Origin: JAWLCA01 sp041687395
Lineage (GTDB): Bacteria > Pseudomonadota > Alphaproteobacteria > Rhodobacterales > Rhodobacteraceae
Direction of reading: 5' to 3'
Assembly: GCA_041687395.1 (NCBI GenBank)
Contig: JAWLCA010000018.1
Span: 33,664 to 97,663, forward strand
DNA: 64,000 nucleotides
Shown here: one piece after another, positions 31,858 through 40,254 of the stretch
How positions within the stretch are numbered: position 1 is the stretch's first letter
Layout of the letters: each line of letters begins with the position of its first letter
The notes under the pieces: generated by a model
Databases searched by the model: none
What the model was told of the DNA's origin: nothing
The model's input: the letters and a program-made list of their open reading frames with translations, nothing else
Position numbers and translations under genes: made by a program

Positions 31858-34734
31858 ATGTCCCTTGCCCTGATCGCTGCGCTGCCCTTCCTCGGCGCGC
31901 TGTTGCCCGGCCTCATGATTCGCGCCGGGCGCAACGCCTGTGCGATGGCGACGGGGTCGGTCACGGCGCTGGCGCTGATCGGGTTGCTGCTGCACGCGCC
32001 CGCCGTCGTGCGCGGCGAGGTGATCCAGGCGCGGTTCGACTGGATCCCGGTGCTGGGGCTGAATGCCAACTTCTTCCTCGACGGGCTGGGCCTCTTGTTC
32101 GCCGGGCTGATCCTCGGGATCGGGCTGCTGATCATCCTCTATGCCCGGTTCTACCTGGCGAAATCCGACCCGATGGGGCAGTTCTACGCCTATCTGCTGC
32201 TGTTCCAGGGCGCGATGGTCGGGATCGTGCTGTCCGACAATGTCCTGCTTCTGCTGATTTTCTGGGAACTTACCAGCCTTTCCTCATTCCTGCTGATCGG
32301 CTACTGGAAGCACTTGCCAGAGGGGCGGCAGGGCGCGCGGATGGCGCTGGCCGTCACCGGCATGGGCGGTCTGGCCATGATCGGGGGCATGCTGATCCTG
32401 GGCGGGATCGTCGGCAGCTACGACCTGACGGTGATCCTGCAGAACAAGGACGCGATCCAGGCCAGCCCCTATTACCTGCCCGCGCTGATCCTGATCCTGC
32501 TGGGCTGCTTCACCAAGTCCGCGCAGTTCCCGTTCCACTTCTGGCTTCCGCACGCGATGGCGGCGCCGACGCCGGTGTCGGCCTACCTGCACTCGGCCAC
32601 CATGGTGAAGGCGGGTCTGTTCCTGATGGCGCGGATGTGGCCGGTGCTGTCGGGCACCGACGCCTGGTTCTACATCGTCGCCACCACCGGCCTGATCACC
32701 ATGGTGCTGGGCGCGGTGATCGCGCTGTTCAAGGATGACCTGAAGGCACTGCTGGCGTTTTCCACCGTCAGCCACCTTGGCTTCATCACCATGCTGCTGG
32801 GCTTCGGCACGCCCGTCGCGGCGGTTGTCGCGGTGTTCCACATCATCAACCACGCCACGTTCAAGGCCGCGCTGTTCATGACCGCCGGGATCATCGATCA
32901 CGAGGCGCATACCCGCGACATCAAGCGTCTGGGCGGCCTGCGGCACCTGATGCCGGTGACCTTCGTGATCGGATCGCTCGCCGCGCTGTCGATGGCGGGG
33001 ATCCCGCCGCTGAACGGCTTCATGTCGAAAGAGATGATGCTGGAAGAGGCCGCCCATACCGGCATCGCCGTCGGCGTCTTCGCCACCCTCGGCGCGCTGT
33101 TCTCGGTCGCCTATTCCTTCCGCTTCATCGCCCATGTCTTCCTTGGGCCAAAACGCGACGACTACCCGGCCAAGCCGCATGATCCGGGCTTCGGCATGTG
33201 GGCGGCGCCGGCGCTTCTGGTGGCGCTGGTGGTGCTGATCGGGCTCATGCCGAACACCATGGTCGGCACGCTGGTCGCGACGACCTCGGGCGCGGTGATC
33301 GGGGGGGAACTGCCCTATTACTCGCTGAAGCTCTGGCACGGGGTCACGCCCGCGCTGTTCATGTCCATCGCGGCGGTGGTGGGCGGCTTCGTGCTGCTGA
33401 AAGGCCACGGAGGGCTGCAGCGCGCGTGGAACGGCGCCCCGCGCCCCGAGGCCAAGGCGATCTTCGACGCCTTCGTCGACCTGTGCACGCGCGCCGCGCG
33501 GTGGGTAACCGATCTGGCCCATGACGGGGCGATGACGCGCTATCTGGGCATCTTCACGGTCACGGCGGTGGTGGCGGGCACGGCCGCCTTCTGGGGCGGC
33601 ACCCATGGCACCGGCACACGGGCCACTCTTCCGATGACGCCGGTCGCGGTGGTCGGCACGATCCTGATCGTCGTCGCCTCGATCGCCACGGCGGCGCTGC
33701 ACCGCAACCGGTTTCTGTCGCTAGTGCTGATCTCGGTCAACGGGCTGATGATCTCGCTGGGCTTCGTCTACCTCTCCGCCCCGGATCTGGCGCTGACCCA
33801 GATCTCGGTCGAGGTGGTCACGATCATGCTGCTTCTGCTGGCGCTGAACTTCCTGCCGAAGACCACGCCGCGCGAAAGCTCGCCCTCGCGGCGGCTGCGC
33901 GACATGGTCGTGGCGGGGATCGGCGGACTGGGCGTCGGCGGGCTGATCTATGCGATCCTGACGCGCGATCTGGGCTTCACCTCGATCTCGGAATTCCATC
34001 TCGACCAGTCCAAGCCGGGCGGCGGCGGCACCAACGTCGTGAACGTGATCCTTGTGGACTTCCGCGGCTACGATACCTTTGGCGAGATCATCGTGCTGGG
34101 GATCGCCGCGCTGGTGATCTACGCGCTGACGGAAGCACTGCTCTCCGGCCCCGCAGGACGGCGCCTGCGCGGCTGGACGCCCGATTTCCCCCGTGCGGGC
34201 GACCGGCATCCGCTGATGCTGGTGGTGGCGACGCGGGTGATGATGCCGATGGCGGTCATGGTCGGCGTCTACATCTTCCTGCGTGGCCACAACGAACCGG
34301 GCGGCGGCTTCATCGCCGGTCTGGTCGTCGCCATCGCGCTGCTGATGCAATACATGGCCAGCGGGTTCGCCTGGGCGCAGGCCCGGCAGAAGGTGCAGTA
34401 TCATACGATGATCGCTTGGGGCGTGCTGGCCGCCGCGCTCACAGGCATCGGCGCCTGGTTCAACAGCCGGCCCTTCCTGACCTCGGATTTCGGCTACTTC
34501 CGCATCCCGCCGATGCAGGAATTCGAACTGGCCACCGCCATGCTGTTCGACGTGGGCGTGTTCCTGACAGTCGTGGGCGCGGTGATGCTGGCGCTGGCCA
34601 GCCTGTCGAGGATCGCGCGCCGCGCGGGCGAAGAGGCGGCGACCGAGCCGATGGACATCGACCCGTCGGCCGCGGCCGACGGCGGCAGCATGCCGCAGGC
34701 CGTTCCCGCCAACCGGACCGAGGAGGTGCGCTGA
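31858..34734 (+). CDS. mrpA: Mrp Na+/H+ antiporter subunit A, fused to subunit B
   Basis: The 958-residue integral membrane protein starts with NuoL/ND5-like helices (LLIFWELTSLSSFLLIGYW, HFWLPHAMAAPTPVSAYLHSATMVKAG, LKALLAFSTVSHLGFIT). The MrpA C-terminal domain follows, then an MnhB domain near residue 790 onward (TRVMMPMAVMVGVYIFLRGHNEPGGGF). It is thus an MrpA-MrpB fusion, common in alphaproteobacteria. As the largest subunit of the Mrp complex it takes part in proton and cation translocation. ATG 31858 follows GGAACGAG, and mrpC begins 1 base after its stop. Confidence 0.96.
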   Translation: MSLALIAALPFLGALLPGLMIRAGRNACAMATGSVTALALIGLLLHAPAVVRGEVIQARFDWIPVLGLNANFFLDGLGLLFAGLILGIGLLIILYARFYLAKSDPMGQFYAYLLLFQGAMVGIVLSDNVLLLLIFWELTSLSSFLLIGYWKHLPEGRQGARMALAVTGMGGLAMIGGMLILGGIVGSYDLTVILQNKDAIQASPYYLPALILILLGCFTKSAQFPFHFWLPHAMAAPTPVSAYLHSATMVKAGLFLMARMWPVLSGTDAWFYIVATTGLITMVLGAVIALFKDDLKALLAFSTVSHLGFITMLLGFGTPVAAVVAVFHIINHATFKAALFMTAGIIDHEAHTRDIKRLGGLRHLMPVTFVIGSLAALSMAGIPPLNGFMSKEMMLEEAAHTGIAVGVFATLGALFSVAYSFRFIAHVFLGPKRDDYPAKPHDPGFGMWAAPALLVALVVLIGLMPNTMVGTLVATTSGAVIGGELPYYSLKLWHGVTPALFMSIAAVVGGFVLLKGHGGLQRAWNGAPRPEAKAIFDAFVDLCTRAARWVTDLAHDGAMTRYLGIFTVTAVVAGTAAFWGGTHGTGTRATLPMTPVAVVGTILIVVASIATAALHRNRFLSLVLISVNGLMISLGFVYLSAPDLALTQISVEVVTIMLLLLALNFLPKTTPRESSPSRRLRDMVVAGIGGLGVGGLIYAILTRDLGFTSISEFHLDQSKPGGGGTNVVNVILVDFRGYDTFGEIIVLGIAALVIYALTEALLSGPAGRRLRGWTPDFPRAGDRHPLMLVVATRVMMPMAVMVGVYIFLRGHNEPGGGFIAGLVVAIALLMQYMASGFAWAQARQKVQYHTMIAWGVLAAALTGIGAWFNSRPFLTSDFGYFRIPPMQEFELATAMLFDVGVFLTVVGAVMLALASLSRIARRAGEEAATEPMDIDPSAAADGGSMPQAVPANRTEEVR

Positions 34735-34735
34735 G

Positions 34736-35080
34736 ATGGAAGCCCTCGTTGCAATCTCGATCGGGACGCTGACCGCCTCGGCGATCTACCTGATCCTGCG
34801 CCAGCGCACCTTTGCAGTGGTGCTGGGCATGACGCTGGTTTCCTATGCGGTGAACGTGTTCCTGTTCGCCTCGGGCCGGCTGGCGGTCAACCTGCCGCCC
34901 GTCCTGCTGGAGCCTGCGCCCTACACCGACCCGCTGCCGCAGGCGCTGGTGCTGACGGCGATCGTGATCGCCTTCGGCATGACGGCGGTGGTGGTGATGC
35001 TGGCGCTGGGGGCCTTTCTGGAATCCGGCACCGACAAGATCGACATGAAGGATGACGACAACGCGGAGGCGAAGCGGTGA
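34736..35080 (+). CDS. mrpC: Mrp Na+/H+ antiporter subunit C
   Basis: This 114-residue NuoK-like membrane subunit has three helices, including AISIGTLTASAIYLILRQ and TAIVIAFGMTAVVVMLALGAFLE, with the PLPQALVLTAIVI motif shared by NuoK and MrpC. It starts immediately after mrpA (TGAG-ATG) and overlaps mrpD by four bases, so it lies in the translationally coupled mrp operon. Forms the inner-membrane antiporter complex with MrpA and MrpD. Confidence 0.95.
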   Translation: MEALVAISIGTLTASAIYLILRQRTFAVVLGMTLVSYAVNVFLFASGRLAVNLPPVLLEPAPYTDPLPQALVLTAIVIAFGMTAVVVMLALGAFLESGTDKIDMKDDDNAEAKR

Positions 35081-36678
35081 ACCACCTGATCCTCGCCCCC
35101 GTCATCCTGCCGGCGCTGATCGCCCCGCTGATCGTGCTGGCGATGCGCTTCGACGTGACGCTGCAGCGCGTCTTTTCTACCGCGGCGACGGCCGCGCTGG
35201 TGATAATCTCGGCCGTGCTGCTGTGGCAATCCTCCACCGGCGCGGTGCAGGTCTACGAACTGGGCAACTGGCCTGCCCCCTTCGGCATCGTGCTGGTGCT
35301 GGACCGGCTGTCGGCGCTGATGGTGGCGATCACCAACCTGCTGGCGCTTGGCGTGGTGCTCTATGTCATCGGGTCCAACTGGGACACGCGCGGCTGGCAT
35401 TTCCACGCCCTGTTCCAGTTCCAGCTGATGGGGATCAACGGCGCCTTTCTGACCGGCGACGCCTTCAACCTGTTCGTCTTCTTCGAGGTGCTGCTGATCG
35501 CCTCCTACGGGCTGATGATCCACGCGGGCGGCGCGGTGCGTCTGCGCGCGGGCGTGCAATACGTGGTCTTCAACCTGGCGGGATCGACGCTGTTCCTCTT
35601 CGCGCTCGGCACGCTTTACGGGATGACCGGCACGCTCAACATGGCCGATCTGGCCGTCCGCATCGCCGAGTTGCCAGAGGGCGACCAGGCCCTGCTGCGC
35701 GTGGGCGGCATGCTGCTGCTGATCGTCTTCGCGGTGAAGGCGGCGCTGGTGCCGATCCACTTCTGGCTGCCGAACACCTATGCCAACGCGCCCGCCCCCG
35801 TGGCGGCGCTGTTCGCGATCATGACCAAGGTCGGCGCCTACTCGATCCTGCGCATGTACACGATGGTGTTTCCGCCAGACACGGCTGCCACCGGCACCCT
35901 GTTCGGCGACTGGCTGATGCCGGCGGCGGTGGCGACGACGATCGTCGGCATGGTGGGCGTGCTTGGCGCGGCCACGCTCAGCCGGATGATCGCCTTTTCC
36001 GTCATCGGCTCCGTCGGCACCCTGCTGATCGCCATCGCGCTGTTCACCCCGCAGGGCACCATCGCGGCGCTTTACTACATGGTCCATTCGACCTTTGCCG
36101 CCGCCGCGCTGTTCCTGGTGGCCGATCTGGTGCAGGACCGGCGGGGCAAGTGGGGCGGCGACCTGACCGCAGCCCCCCCCATCGTCGGCAACGGCCTGAT
36201 CGCTGCGCTGTTCTTCACGGCCGCCATCGGCATGGTGGGGATGCCGCCCCTGTCGGGCTTCCTGGGCAAGCTTCTGGTGCTGGATGCCGCGCGCGATCAC
36301 GGTCAGATGGCGCTGATCTGGACCACGATCATCGTCACCTCGCTGATCGCCATCGTCGGGATGGCGCGGGCGGGCAGCGTCCTGTTCTGGAAGGCCCATG
36401 CCGTGACGGCCGAGGGCGGCGGCGCCACGCTCGCAGCCGGCGGCGACGAGGTGCCGCAGAACGCGCTGGCCCTGACCGCGACCTTCGGCATCCTGTCGAC
36501 CATGGTGCTGCTCTCGGCCCTCGCCCTGCCGATCACCGGCTTCCTGGAAGACACCGCCGCGCAGTTGCACGACCCGCAGGATTACATTCGCGCCGTGCTG
36601 CACGCGGTACAGGACGCCCCCGCCGACGCACTGGGCGACGCGGGCGTCGATGCCCCGGCCGAAGGGAGGGCCGACTGA
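35077..36678 (+). CDS. mrpD: Mrp Na+/H+ antiporter subunit D
   Basis: The 533-residue protein is NuoN/NuoM-like, with about 14 membrane helices and the proton-antiporter domain (FNLFVFFEVLLIASYGLM, LVPIHFWLPNTYANAPAPVAALFAIMTKVG, MIAFSVIGSVGTLLIAI). The glutamate in FFEV and the lysine in MTKVG are in the places used for proton transfer. Its C-terminal tail (about 35 residues, acidic and Ala-rich) is cytoplasmic. It overlaps mrpC by four bases and mrpE by one. Confidence 0.96.
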   Translation: MNHLILAPVILPALIAPLIVLAMRFDVTLQRVFSTAATAALVIISAVLLWQSSTGAVQVYELGNWPAPFGIVLVLDRLSALMVAITNLLALGVVLYVIGSNWDTRGWHFHALFQFQLMGINGAFLTGDAFNLFVFFEVLLIASYGLMIHAGGAVRLRAGVQYVVFNLAGSTLFLFALGTLYGMTGTLNMADLAVRIAELPEGDQALLRVGGMLLLIVFAVKAALVPIHFWLPNTYANAPAPVAALFAIMTKVGAYSILRMYTMVFPPDTAATGTLFGDWLMPAAVATTIVGMVGVLGAATLSRMIAFSVIGSVGTLLIAIALFTPQGTIAALYYMVHSTFAAAALFLVADLVQDRRGKWGGDLTAAPPIVGNGLIAALFFTAAIGMVGMPPLSGFLGKLLVLDAARDHGQMALIWTTIIVTSLIAIVGMARAGSVLFWKAHAVTAEGGGATLAAGGDEVPQNALALTATFGILSTMVLLSALALPITGFLEDTAAQLHDPQDYIRAVLHAVQDAPADALGDAGVDAPAEGRAD

Positions 36679-37169
36679 TGCTGAACCGTATCCTGCCCCA
36701 TCCGCTGCTGACGCTGACGCTGACGCTCGTCTGGCTGATGCTGATGAACAACGTCTCGCTTGGCGGGGTGGTCTTCGGCCTGATCCTTGGCGTCCTGATC
36801 CCGCTGATCACGGCGCCCTACTGGCCGAACCGACCCCGGCTGCGCAACCTGCCGATGATCGTGGAATACATCCTTGTCGTGCTGTGGGACATCTGCGTCG
36901 CCAACGTGATCGTGGCCTGGACGATCCTGTTCAAGCGCAACGTGGATCTGAAATCCGCCTGGATTACCGTACCGCTCGACCTGCGCACGCCCGAGGCGAT
37001 CACCATCCTGGCCGGCACCATCACCATGACGCCGGGCACCGTAACATCCGACATGGCGGCCGACGGCCGCGCGCTCTTGGTGCACTGCCTCGATACCGAT
37101 GACCCCGACGCCGTGCGCGACGAGATCAAGAGCCGCTACGAACGCCGGTTGAAGGAGATTTTCGAATGA
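36678..37169 (+). CDS. mrpE: Mrp Na+/H+ antiporter subunit E
   Basis: The 163-residue MnhE-type subunit has N-terminal hydrophobic helices (LLTLTLTLVWLMLMNNVSL, GLILGVLIPLITAPYW) and a cytoplasmic C-terminal half (TPGTVTSDMAADGRALLVH). The EAITILAGTITMTPGTVT block is the family hallmark. It is translationally coupled, with the ATG inside the mrpD stop (TGATG) and the stop overlapping the mrpF start. Confidence 0.95.
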   Translation: MLNRILPHPLLTLTLTLVWLMLMNNVSLGGVVFGLILGVLIPLITAPYWPNRPRLRNLPMIVEYILVVLWDICVANVIVAWTILFKRNVDLKSAWITVPLDLRTPEAITILAGTITMTPGTVTSDMAADGRALLVHCLDTDDPDAVRDEIKSRYERRLKEIFE

Positions 37170-37435
37170 TCGACGTCGCCATCTACATCACCTTCGCCTG
37201 CTTCGGCCTCGCCCTTCTGCTGAACCTCTGGCAGCTTGCCACGGCCAAGGGCGTGGGCGACCGCGTGCTCGCGCTCGACACGATGGTGATCAATTCGATC
37301 GCGCTTCTGATCCTCTACGGCATCTCGGCCGGGACGGCGGTCTATTTCGAGGCGTCGATGCTGTTCGCCATGGTGGGCTTCGTCTCGACCGTGGCCTACT
37401 GCAAGTTCATGCTGCGCGGCGACATCATCGAGTGA
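37166..37435 (+). CDS. mrpF: Mrp Na+/H+ antiporter subunit F
   Basis: The 89-residue protein has three membrane helices (IYITFACFGLALLLNLW, VINSIALLILYGISAGTAVYF, MLFAMVGFVSTVAYCKFML) and the VLALDTMVIN motif of MrpF/PhaF. It overlaps the mrpE stop (ATGA) and is followed 7 bases later by mrpG. It is a small structural subunit of the antiporter. Confidence 0.94.
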   Translation: MIDVAIYITFACFGLALLLNLWQLATAKGVGDRVLALDTMVINSIALLILYGISAGTAVYFEASMLFAMVGFVSTVAYCKFMLRGDIIE

Positions 37436-37442
37436 GGGACTG

Positions 37443-37829
37443 ATGACCTTTCTGGCCGAAATCCTGATTGCCGCGCTGCTGCTGATCTCGGGCTTCTTCG
37501 GGCTCGTCGGCTCGTTCGGGCTGGTGAAACTGCCCGACCCGATGACACGGCTGCACGCGCCGACCAAGGCGACCACCCTGGGTGTGGGCGGCGTGCTGAT
37601 CGCCTCGATGATCTACTGGTTCGTGTTCGGCGAGAAGTTCTCGTTCCACGAGCTGATGATCACGCTCTTCCTGTTCCTGACCGCGCCGATCGTCGCGCAT
37701 TTCCTGGCCAAGGCCTGGCTGCACCGCAACGCCAGCCCGCGCGATCTGCCGGCCACGGGCCGCGACGTGGGCTGGGCCGGACAGGAGGGCACCGAGGCCG
37801 AAAAGGCCCGGCGCGAAGGTGAAGCCTGA
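37443..37829 (+). CDS. mrpG: Mrp Na+/H+ antiporter subunit G
   Basis: The 128-residue MnhG-type subunit has three hydrophobic helices and the family block FGLVKLPDPMTRLHAPTKATTLGVGG. The polar C-terminal tail (RNASPRDLPATGRD onward) is cytoplasmic. It is the last gene of the mrp operon; 12 bases beyond its stop a hairpin begins that leads into repeat module copy B, a plausible end of the transcript. Confidence 0.95.
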   Translation: MTFLAEILIAALLLISGFFGLVGSFGLVKLPDPMTRLHAPTKATTLGVGGVLIASMIYWFVFGEKFSFHELMITLFLFLTAPIVAHFLAKAWLHRNASPRDLPATGRDVGWAGQEGTEAEKARREGEA

Positions 37830-37841
37830 AGGACTAACCTG

Positions 37842-37935
37842 CCCGCCGGTCGTGTCGGCGGGGTTAAGATCAGGTAAAGAAAAAACGCGTTCTCTTTATT
37901 TTTCAATATCTTGGCGTTTTGCTCACGCGTGAGCA
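37842..37935 (+). repeat. Intergenic hairpin-plus-dyad module, copy B
   Basis: The stem CCCGCCG/CGGCGGG (37842-37862) is followed by GGTTAAGATCAGGTAAAGA, an AT-rich linker with TTTTTCAATATCTTGGCG, and the 16-base palindrome TGCTCACGCGTGAGCA at 37920-37935. It lies between the convergent stops of mrpG and the DUF1523 gene and aligns with copy C almost throughout. Confidence 0.85.
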
Positions 37936-37958
37936 GATCGTGAGCAGGGTCCGATTTT

Positions 37959-38591
37959 TCAGAATCCCAGCCGCTTGAAGAAGCGTCCGATCGCGCCCCT
38001 GCCCTGCAGCCGCGCCTCGTCCGCCCTCGCCTCGACCCGGTCCAGCGCCGGCTCCACCCGACCGAACCAGAACCGCCGGATCGCGAAGAACAGCCACAGC
38101 AGGATCGCCGCCAGAACCGCCAGGATCGATACCGCGATCCACGGGAACGGCTTCTCCTCGGGGCCTGCGATCGGGGTCAGGCTGATCGCGTTCGGAAAGC
38201 TCGACAGGAACTCGTTCCGCCAGCCATAGCGCGTCACCGCCACCCACTGCGGCTCTGCCCCGGTCGACACCAGATCCGCCGCCCGCGCCTGCACGTTCGA
38301 GCTGTTGAACTTGAAGTACGGCGGCCAGTTCCAGCCCGTATCCTCGTTGCGATAGACCATCTCGCGCCCGTTGGGCTGGATCGCCAGTATGAAGCGGATG
38401 TCGCGGACATCCTGCTGACCCGCCGTCACCGCCGGCGCCGTCGCCCAGAAGAACCGGTTCTCCGCCAGATCGATCCGCCGGTTCTCGGTCCCCACGATCC
38501 GCACCACGTCATGGCGCGGCAGGGTGTAGTGCAGCACGCTGCCCACCACCAGGATGATCAGAAGCCACAGGGTCCATTTCACGTAGCGCAT
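37959..38591 (-). CDS. DUF1523 family membrane protein
   Basis: The 210-residue protein matches DUF1523. It has an N-terminal membrane helix (WTLWLLIILVVGSVLHYTLP), a periplasmic domain with HDVVRIVGTENRRID and FKFNSSNVQARAADL, and a second helix near residue 150 (IAVSILAVLAAILLWLFFAI) followed by a charged cytoplasmic tail. Function is not known. It follows a 92-residue membrane protein gene 9 bases upstream, so the two are probably co-transcribed behind glmM on the minus strand. Confidence 0.87.
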   Translation of the reverse strand: MRYVKWTLWLLIILVVGSVLHYTLPRHDVVRIVGTENRRIDLAENRFFWATAPAVTAGQQDVRDIRFILAIQPNGREMVYRNEDTGWNWPPYFKFNSSNVQARAADLVSTGAEPQWVAVTRYGWRNEFLSSFPNAISLTPIAGPEEKPFPWIAVSILAVLAAILLWLFFAIRRFWFGRVEPALDRVEARADEARLQGRGAIGRFFKRLGF

Positions 38592-38600
38592 CGCCGCCCC

Positions 38601-38879
38601 CTACCCGAAATTCACAAGGTATATGATCACCCCGATCAGCACCACCGGCACACCGAACACGAAGATCGCCAGCCGCCGCCGCACCGCCGGATCGTGCCGC
38701 CTCAGGCCGCGGTCGACGAAATCCTCGCGTCGCCCCATGCCCGGTGTCCCGGCCGAAACCTTCTCGTCCCAGCGCCGCTCCAGCCGCGCCCGCCGCCCCG
38801 CGCGGATGTAGAACCACAGCGAGACATAGACGAGAACCAGCACACCGAACAACGGGACGGCAAGTTTCAAGAACGCCAT
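38601..38879 (-). CDS. Small two-helix membrane protein
   Basis: The 92-residue protein has an N-terminal helix (LAVPLFGVLVLVYVSLWFYI), a basic cytoplasmic loop (RAGRRARLERRWDEK, then DRGLRRHDPAVRRRL) and a C-terminal helix (AIFVFGVPVVLIGVIIYLV). I do not recognise a characterised family, although the layout next to DUF1523 is familiar in Rhodobacterales. It lies between glmM (28 bases) and DUF1523 (9 bases) on the same strand. Confidence 0.78.
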   Translation of the reverse strand: MAFLKLAVPLFGVLVLVYVSLWFYIRAGRRARLERRWDEKVSAGTPGMGRREDFVDRGLRRHDPAVRRRLAIFVFGVPVVLIGVIIYLVNFG

Positions 38880-38907
38880 GATCCGCCCCCTTCCGCCCGC
38901 AACCCGT

Positions 38908-40254
38908 TCAGGCCGCCGCCCGCGTCACCGCCGCCACGATCCCGTCCACCACTTCAGCCAGCAACGCCTCGTCCTCGCATTCCGCCATCACCCGGATCAG
39001 CGGCTCGGTGCCCGACTTGCGGATCAGAAGCCGCCCGCGTCCGTCCAGCCGCGCTTCGGCCTCGGCGATCTCGGCCTGAACCGGAGCCGCCTCCAGCGGT
39101 TCCTGCCCGGCAGAATAGCGCACGTTCTTCAGCATCTGCGGGACCGGATCGAACTGGCGGACAAGCGTGCTCGCCCGTTGCCCGGTCGTGGCCATCGCCG
39201 CCAGAAACTGCAGCCCCGCGATCAACCCGTCACCGGTGGTGGCGTAATCCGTCATCACGATATGGCCCGACTGCTCGCCGCCAAGGTTCCATCCGCCCTC
39301 GCGCATGCGTTCCACCACGTAGCGGTCGCCGACCGGGGCACGTTCCAGCCGCAGGCCGCGCGCTGTCAGGAACCGCTCAAGGCCAAGGTTCGACATCACG
39401 CTCGCGACCAGCGTGCCATTGCGCAGACGGCCTTCATCCGCCCAACGGGCGGCGAACAGCGCCATGATCTGGTCGCCGTCGGCCACCCGCCCGGTTTCGT
39501 CGATCACCATGACCCGGTCGGCATCGCCATCCAGCGTGATGCCCACGTCGGCGCCGTGCGCCACAACCGCTTCGGCGGCAGTCCGCGTGTGGGTGGACCC
39601 GCAGTTCTCGTTGATGTTCAACCCGTTCGGGGCCACGCCGATCGGCACCACCTCGGCACCCAGTTCCCACAACGCCTGCGGGGCTGCGCGATAGGCCGCG
39701 CCGTTGGCGCAGTCGATCACCACCTTCAGCCCGTTCAGGCTGCCGCCGCGAGGGAAGGTCGTCTTGGCGTATTCGACATAGCGGCCCATGCCATCCTCGA
39801 TCCGCTTGGCGCGGCCGATGTTCTGCGGCTGCGCGGGCACGATCTCTCCGGCGACGATGCCTTCGATCTCGGTCTCGGCGTCGTCGTTCAGCTTGAAGCC
39901 GTCTGGCCCGAAGAACTTGATGCCGTTGTCATGGGCCGGGTTATGGCTGGCCGAGATCATGATGCCCAGATCGGCGCGCATCGACCGGGTCAGGAACCCC
40001 ACCGCAGGCGTCGGCACCGGGCCCAGCAGCAGGACGTTCATCCCGGTGCTGGTCAGACCCGCCGTCAGCGCGTTCTCCAGCATGTAGCCCGACAGCCGCG
40101 TGTCCTTGCCGATCACGACCCGATGCGCCGCCTGCCCATCGCGGCGGAAGTAGCGCCCGGCGGCGGCACCAAGGCGCAGCGCCATATCGGCCGTCATCGG
40201 GTGCGAATTCGCCCGCCCGCGCACACCGTCGGTTCCGAAAAGCTTGCGACTCAT
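38908..40254 (-). CDS. glmM: Phosphoglucosamine mutase
   Basis: The 448-residue enzyme converts glucosamine-6-phosphate to glucosamine-1-phosphate for UDP-GlcNAc, peptidoglycan and LPS synthesis. It starts MSRKLFGTDGVRGRAN; the active serine lies in ISASHNPAHDNGIKFFG, the metal loop is DGDADR, and the phosphate-binding loop is RKSGTEPLIRV. ATG 40254 overlaps the folP stop (ATGA). The order folB-folP-glmM is a common bacterial arrangement. Confidence 0.97.
   Translation of the reverse strand: MSRKLFGTDGVRGRANSHPMTADMALRLGAAAGRYFRRDGQAAHRVVIGKDTRLSGYMLENALTAGLTSTGMNVLLLGPVPTPAVGFLTRSMRADLGIMISASHNPAHDNGIKFFGPDGFKLNDDAETEIEGIVAGEIVPAQPQNIGRAKRIEDGMGRYVEYAKTTFPRGGSLNGLKVVIDCANGAAYRAAPQALWELGAEVVPIGVAPNGLNINENCGSTHTRTAAEAVVAHGADVGITLDGDADRVMVIDETGRVADGDQIMALFAARWADEGRLRNGTLVASVMSNLGLERFLTARGLRLERAPVGDRYVVERMREGGWNLGGEQSGHIVMTDYATTGDGLIAGLQFLAAMATTGQRASTLVRQFDPVPQMLKNVRYSAGQEPLEAAPVQAEIAEAEARLDGRGRLLIRKSGTEPLIRVMAECEDEALLAEVVDGIVAAVTRAAA

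Noticed and set aside
34921..36603. 560-residue minus-strand open frame opposite mrpC and mrpD
   Set aside because: Shadow of the antiporter genes, rich in His, Gln and Arg; Mrp genes on the plus strand are unambiguous.
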